DNA of 9,500 nt. Source: Flavobacteriaceae bacterium UBA7433. Lineage in GTDB: Bacteria; Bacteroidota; Bacteroidia; Flavobacteriales; Flavobacteriaceae. Position 1 is the first letter of the stretch. Every line of letters begins with the position of its first letter. The position numbers were made by a program, and so were the translations under genes. Shown here piece by piece: positions 5,876-9,500 of this stretch. The stretch spans positions 1 to 9,500 of the forward strand of contig DLQL01000054.1 in NCBI GenBank assembly GCA_002477565.1. The letters are read 5' to 3'. The notes under the pieces were generated by a model. It was not told where the DNA came from. It made no database searches and saw nothing but the letters and a program-made list of their open reading frames with translations.

Positions 5876-6958
5876 ATGAAAAACACCTCACTTCACGACA
5901 CACACCAAGCTTTGGGCGCAAAGATCGTCCCTTTTGCAGGTTTTAACATGCCCGTACAATACGCAGGTGTCACCAAAGAACACCAAACGGTCCGCGAAGG
6001 TGTGGGGGTTTTTGACGTATCCCATATGGGTGAATTTTTTGTAAAAGGGCCTCATGCTTTGGATTTGCTGCAAAAAGTAACTTCCAACAACGTCGCCAAT
6101 CTCCAGGTCGGCAAGGCACAATACAGCTGCCTTCCCAATGCCACTGGCGGGATTGTAGACGACCTGCTGGTCTACCGATTGCAAGAAGAAGAATACCTTT
6201 TGGTCGTCAATGCTTCCAACATAGAAAAAGATTGGAAATGGATCGAGGGTCAGAATACCGTTGGAGCGGTCCTTGAAAACCTTTCGGATGCTTATTCCCT
6301 ACTCGCCATTCAAGGCCCCAAAGCGGCAGCAGCTACGCAAAGCCTTAGCAATGTCTCATTGGCAGACATTCCTTTTTACAGTTTTGAAATGGGCACTTTT
6401 GCTGGAACAGAAGACGTATTGATTTCGGCAACGGGCTATACGGGTTCTGGTGGCTTTGAAATTTATTGTAAAAACGAGGATGTTTTACAGATTTGGAACC
6501 GTGTTTTAGAAGCCGGGGCTGCATTTGACATCCAACCCATTGGATTGGCAGCACGCGACACGCTTCGTTTGGAAATGGGTTACTGCCTTTATGGGAATGA
6601 CATCGATGACAGCACTTCTCCTCTGGAGGCCGGGCTGGGATGGATCACCAAATTCAGTAAAAAATTCACCAACAGCGAAGCCTTACTTCTGCAAAAGGAA
6701 AGCGGGGTTTCCAAAAAATTAATCGGCTTTGAATTGCTGGACAAAGGCGTGCCCCGTCACGGTTATGAAATCACAGATGTGAAGGGAAACCTTATTGGAA
6801 GGGTCACTTCGGGAACCATGGGCCCCACAGTCAAAAAAGGCATCGGCATGGGCTATGTTCCAAGCGCGTTTGCAAAAGCAGGGAGTGAGATTTACATCCG
6901 TGTGCGCAAACGCTTGTTAAAAGCACAAGTTGTCAAAACCCCTTTTTACAAAGGCTAA
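5876..6958 (+). CDS. gcvT: Glycine cleavage system T protein (aminomethyltransferase)
   Basis: A 360-residue protein (E. coli GcvT is 364). With tetrahydrofolate it releases ammonia from the aminomethyl group carried on lipoyl-GcvH and yields 5,10-methylene-tetrahydrofolate. Family marks are MPVQYAGVTKEHQTVREGVG and FDVSHMGEF near the N-terminus, GGIVDDLLVYR (from residue 91) with the catalytic Asp expected at D96, ATGYTGSGGFEIY, and AARDTLRLEMGYCLYGNDI with the conserved Arg and Glu. The C-terminal barrel ends with RVTSGTMGPTVKKGIGMGYV. Dimethylglycine dehydrogenase and YgfZ relatives share the fold, but length and motifs fit GcvT. Only 10 bases separate it from thrC, so it is probably the last gene of the thr operon. 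No gcvH or gcvP lies in the window. Its stop is 20 bases from the convergent helicase gene, and I see no terminator hairpin in between. Confidence 0.96.
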   Translation: MKNTSLHDTHQALGAKIVPFAGFNMPVQYAGVTKEHQTVREGVGVFDVSHMGEFFVKGPHALDLLQKVTSNNVANLQVGKAQYSCLPNATGGIVDDLLVYRLQEEEYLLVVNASNIEKDWKWIEGQNTVGAVLENLSDAYSLLAIQGPKAAAATQSLSNVSLADIPFYSFEMGTFAGTEDVLISATGYTGSGGFEIYCKNEDVLQIWNRVLEAGAAFDIQPIGLAARDTLRLEMGYCLYGNDIDDSTSPLEAGLGWITKFSKKFTNSEALLLQKESGVSKKLIGFELLDKGVPRHGYEITDVKGNLIGRVTSGTMGPTVKKGIGMGYVPSAFAKAGSEIYIRVRKRLLKAQVVKTPFYKG

Positions 6959-6978
6959 ATCTCTCTTAACTGTTTTTT

Positions 6979-8097
6979 TCAAACACGTATTTGCGTGGCT
7001 TTGATATGAAGGTCCGTTTCAATTTCTCGAAGGCGTCCCAATTCGGTAGCCGTAACGAAAGCCAAAGAAATTCCTTTTTTACCGGCTCTTGCCGTACGTC
7101 CACTCCGGTGGGTATAATAGGCCAACTGTTCCGGCAATTGGTAGTGAATCACAAAAGCCAGGTCTTTGACATCGATGCCTCTCGCAGCCACATCGGTAGC
7201 GACTAAGATTCTTGTGCTGCCCTTTTTAAAAGCACGCATCACTTTGTCGCGGTCTCGCTGCCCCATCTCTCCTTCCAATCCTCCTACTGAGAATTCATCT
7301 TCCACAAGGTATTCGGTCATGTTTTGAACACCTGCTCTGGTTTTACAAAAAACAATCCCTCTCCCCTCTGGATGGGCCTCTAGGAAAGACACCAAGGCGT
7401 CGTATTTTTCTTTTCCGTTTACCAAACAGTATTGGTGTGTGATGTTCTTGTTGATCAAGATATCTACGTCTACAGTTACGCGTACCGCTTCTGAATCCAT
7501 GTACATTTTTACAATTCGCTGGATTTCTTCGGGCATGGTCGCAGAAAACAACCAGGTTTTTCGGGCGCCATTGGTGTAGTTTAAAATCCGATTGAGGTCT
7601 TGCTTAAAGCCCATGCTCAACATTTCGTCTGCCTCGTCCAAAACCAAGGTATTGATTTTGGTCAGGTCCAAGGCACCGCGCTCAATCAAATCGACCAAAC
7701 GTCCTGGTGTGGCTACAACAAAATGAGTCGGTCTTTTGAGCTTGGCTATTTGCAAGTCTATTTTCACTCCCCCGTACAATTCTTCGGAAAAAATCTTTTC
7801 TGGAGCGTATTTGGTCAAGCGAAACAGCTGTTTGTTGATTTGCTGCACCAACTCACGCGTGGGCGATAGAATGAGGGCTTGGATGTAGTCCTTAGAAGGG
7901 TCTATTTGTTGCAGGATGGGCAAACCAAAAGCAGCGGTCTTTCCTGTTCCTGTTTGTGCCAAACCGATAAAATCTGTCGTTTGCTGAAGCAATACCGGAA
8001 GGGTTTTTTCTTGTATTTCTGTCGGAACTAGCAGTTGGTTCTCTTTGAGTGCTCGATGGAAGTCTTTGGAGACGCCCAAACTTGAAAATGTTGTCAA
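6979..8097 (-). CDS. DEAD-box ATP-dependent RNA helicase, short form
   Basis: A helicase of about 372 residues with a complete core: Q motif (TTFSSLG to VPTEIQ), Walker A AQTGTGKT (47-54), PTREL (79-83), DEAD (154-157), SAT (185-187), ATDVAARGID (to 309) and HRSGRTAR (330-337). Such enzymes unwind short RNA duplexes using ATP in ribosome assembly, translation or RNA decay. The protein ends about 35 residues after motif VI and lacks the basic or glycine-rich tail of many RhlE, CsdA or DbpA proteins, so I give no symbol. No ATG opens the frame before the Q motif. The farthest in-frame start, TTG at 8118, lies inside a perfect -7 promoter box (8116-8123), so I prefer TTG at 8097, giving MTTFSSLG; ATT at 8098-8100 is another option. 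It is monocistronic: a terminator separates it from folE upstream, and gcvT converges from the other side. Confidence 0.9.
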   Translation of the reverse strand: MTTFSSLGVSKDFHRALKENQLLVPTEIQEKTLPVLLQQTTDFIGLAQTGTGKTAAFGLPILQQIDPSKDYIQALILSPTRELVQQINKQLFRLTKYAPEKIFSEELYGGVKIDLQIAKLKRPTHFVVATPGRLVDLIERGALDLTKINTLVLDEADEMLSMGFKQDLNRILNYTNGARKTWLFSATMPEEIQRIVKMYMDSEAVRVTVDVDILINKNITHQYCLVNGKEKYDALVSFLEAHPEGRGIVFCKTRAGVQNMTEYLVEDEFSVGGLEGEMGQRDRDKVMRAFKKGSTRILVATDVAARGIDVKDLAFVIHYQLPEQLAYYTHRSGRTARAGKKGISLAFVTATELGRLREIETDLHIKATQIRV

Positions 8098-8115
8098 AAT
8101 CGTTTGTTTAGACTG

Positions 8116-8123
8116 CAAAGATA
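8116..8123 (-). promoter_or_regulatory. -7 promoter element of the helicase gene
   Basis: Minus-strand TATCTTTG (8123-8116) matches TAnnTTTG at every defined position. The nearest TTTG upstream (8153-8150) is 26 bases away, longer than the usual spacing, so the -33 part is uncertain. Transcription would start around 8108-8112, leaving a message with 10 to 15 bases or fewer before the helicase start at 8097. Confidence 0.45.
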
Positions 8124-8182
8124 GGTTTATTTCTCTGGAAAGGTTCTTTCAAAAGGGCGCAATTTGACGAAGCAAAGCGCAC

Positions 8183-8208
8183 AAAAAAAGCGCCAGTAAA
8201 TGGCGCTT
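8183..8208 (-). terminator. Intrinsic terminator after folE
   Basis: Minus-strand AAGCGCC (8208-8202) pairs perfectly with GGCGCTT (8194-8188) around a 7-base loop and runs into a further T tract (8187-8183). It begins about 20 bases after the folE stop and separates the hisS-folE message from the helicase gene. Confidence 0.9.
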
Positions 8209-8229
8209 GGTCTGTCGTGCAATCGTGGA

Positions 8230-8916
8230 TCAGTAAACCGTATCCAATTTGATGTATTCCAAGAATTCTTTTTTGACGTCTTTGTCTTTGAAAGCTCCTC
8301 CGTACTCTGAAGTGACCGTGCTGCTTTCGATGTCTTTGATCCCCCGTGAATTGACACACAAGTGTTTGGCATCGATGACACAAGCCACGTCTTGGGTGCC
8401 CAGCGCTTCTTGCAAAGCTTGTACCACTTGCATGGTCAGTCGTTCTTGAACTTGCGGACGTTTGGCAAAATAATCTACAATCCGGTTCATCTTCGAGAGG
8501 CCAATTACTTTTCCCTTGGAGATATAAGCCACATGAGCCCTTCCGACGATGGGCAACAAATGGTGTTCGCAGGTAGAATAGAGCACAATGTTCTTTTCTA
8601 CCAACATCTCTCCGTATTTGTAACTGTTTTCAAAAGTGGACAATTCCGGCTTGTTGTCGGGGTTCAATCCAGAAAACAATTCTTTGACAAAGGCTTTGGC
8701 AACTCGTTTTGGGGTTCCTCTCAGGCTGTCGTCTGTCAAGTCCATGCCAAGTGTGGTCAAAATTTCTTGAACACTTTCTTCGATTTTGACAATTTTTTCA
8801 GCATCAGACAGCTCAAAAGCGTCTTTGCGAAGCGGCGTCTCGGCTGAAGTAGCCACATGGTTGTCTCCCAACTCATCACTATTTTCGGAATGCATTCCGT
8901 TTTTTCCTTCAAACAT
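8230..8916 (-). CDS. folE: GTP cyclohydrolase I
   Basis: A cytoplasmic, zinc-dependent type I enzyme (FolE/GCYH-IA) that opens the ring of GTP to make 7,8-dihydroneopterin triphosphate, the entry to folate and other pterin cofactors. With the ATG at 8916 it has 228 residues (E. coli 222). The zinc ligands are C116 and H119 in YSTCEHHLLP and C187 in KHLCVNSRG. Other family segments are DDSLRGTPKRVAK, IGLSKMNRIV, RPQVQERLT and SSTVTSEYGGAF. The N-terminal 30 or so residues are variable. An in-frame TTG at 8937 would add 7 residues, and an ATG at 8895 would remove 7; I prefer 8916 because it is the first ATG and needs no rare start. It follows hisS by 23 bases on the same strand with little room for a promoter, so the two are probably co-transcribed. 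A strong terminator follows. Confidence 0.95.
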   Translation of the reverse strand: MFEGKNGMHSENSDELGDNHVATSAETPLRKDAFELSDAEKIVKIEESVQEILTTLGMDLTDDSLRGTPKRVAKAFVKELFSGLNPDNKPELSTFENSYKYGEMLVEKNIVLYSTCEHHLLPIVGRAHVAYISKGKVIGLSKMNRIVDYFAKRPQVQERLTMQVVQALQEALGTQDVACVIDAKHLCVNSRGIKDIESSTVTSEYGGAFKDKDVKKEFLEYIKLDTVY

Positions 8917-8939
8917 GGTGTGTACTTTATAAGGCAAAT

Positions 8940-9500
8940 TTACGAATTATTCAAGACTTCCAACAGCGCATCGAAATTGCATTCTTGCTGTGTTCCGCTT
9001 TGCATATTTTTAAGGGTATAGGTATTGGCTTGGATTTCTTTGGATCCTACCAAGACCACGAAAGGGATTTCCCTTTTGTTGGCATAGTTCATTTGTTTTT
9101 TCATTTTGGCCGAATCTGGATAGAGTTCTGCTTTTACTCCTCGGCGTCTCAACTGCTGAATGGCTCGGGTGCAGTACAGTGCTTCTTCGTCTCCAAAATT
9201 GACAAAAACGACGTCAGGACGCGGTGGATCAAATGTTTTAAAGAGGTTCAATTCTTCCATGACGAGGTAGATGCGGTCCAAGCCAAAAGAGATTCCAACA
9301 CCGCTCATGTCTTTCAATCCAAAAATACCTGTGAGGTCGTCGTAACGTCCTCCTCCCCCAACAGCGCCCATTTGAACTCCTTCAGGGGCAGCCACTTCAA
9401 AAATGGCTCCGGTGTAATAGTTCAGGCCGCGTGCCAAGGTGACATCCAATTCCAAGTTGGTGCTCTCAAGGGGCAAAGCGTCTATTTTTTCGATGACAAA
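8940..9500 (-). CDS. hisS: Histidine--tRNA ligase, C-terminal part (partial at window end)
   Basis: The frame is open to the right edge of the window, so only the last 186 residues are present, perhaps two fifths of a typical bacterial enzyme. The first visible residues are FVIEKIDALPLES. LARGLNYYTGAIFE is the histidine-specific signature (usually LVRGLDYYT) that binds the amino acid. GGGGRYDDL and GVGISFGLDRI include class II synthetase motif 3. From PDVVFVNFGDEEA to the end is the anticodon-binding domain shared with prolyl- and threonyl-tRNA synthetases; the LARGLNYYT signature identifies it as HisRS and not HisZ. It charges tRNA-His in the cytoplasm. The TTG at 9476 is an internal Leu codon, not a start. 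The stop lies 23 bases before the folE ATG. Confidence 0.95.
   Translation of the reverse strand, partial: FVIEKIDALPLESTNLELDVTLARGLNYYTGAIFEVAAPEGVQMGAVGGGGRYDDLTGIFGLKDMSGVGISFGLDRIYLVMEELNLFKTFDPPRPDVVFVNFGDEEALYCTRAIQQLRRRGVKAELYPDSAKMKKQMNYANKREIPFVVLVGSKEIQANTYTLKNMQSGTQQECNFDALLEVLNNS

Noticed and set aside
6984..6998. CACG/CGTG hairpin next to a T run, considered as a gcvT terminator
   Set aside because: On the plus strand the T run precedes the stem, and the stem is only 4 pairs; on the minus strand an A run follows.
8108..8383. Two overlapping minus-strand frames (91 and 84 codons) over the folE end and terminator
   Set aside because: They run through the folE 3' end and its terminator in wrong frames and show no family motif.
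8362..8847. 161-codon plus-strand frame over folE
   Set aside because: Antisense shadow of the folE frame, which carries all zinc ligands and family motifs.

Overview
The window looks like chromosomal DNA of a member of the Bacteroidota, most likely the Flavobacteriia. Reasons: the protein sequences are of flavobacterial type, starts lack Shine-Dalgarno motifs and are preceded by A-rich DNA, and several promoter-like sites match the Bacteroidota consensus (-33 TTTG, -7 TAnnTTTG). The content is mostly core metabolism. I see no mobile element, CRISPR array, tRNA or rRNA.

Layout. (1) Positions 1-264: the 3' end of lysA (lysine branch of the aspartate pathway) on the + strand, closed by an intrinsic terminator. 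(2) Positions 274-472: no protein gene. The minus strand carries a compact unit of promoter (442-472), structured RNA with a 13-position closing stem, and U-tract terminator (274-328). It is probably an undeclared non-coding RNA whose outline resembles 6S RNA. (3) Positions 473-797: non-coding and AT-rich, with a pair of short direct repeats, one strong GC hairpin, a weak terminator-like element and a promoter. (4) Positions 798-1071: a threonine-rich leader peptide with an E. coli ThrL-like ending, alternative hairpins, and a C/A-rich, G-poor untranslated stretch before thrA. (5) Positions 1072-6958: thrA-thrB-thrC-gcvT, all on + and tightly spaced. (6) Positions 6979-9500, all on minus: a short DEAD-box RNA helicase and, separated from it by a strong terminator, hisS-folE.

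How it works together. ThrA performs the first and third steps from aspartate towards threonine. ThrB phosphorylates homoserine and ThrC makes threonine. GcvT belongs to glycine cleavage, so the cluster links threonine synthesis to glycine and one-carbon metabolism. The leader peptide implies control by charged threonyl-tRNA. No intrinsic terminator lies between leader and thrA, so I infer Rho-dependent or translational attenuation instead of the E. coli mechanism.

The two points most worth following up are the threonine leader with its unusual downstream architecture and the minus-strand RNA beside lysA. Neither is visible as a long ORF.
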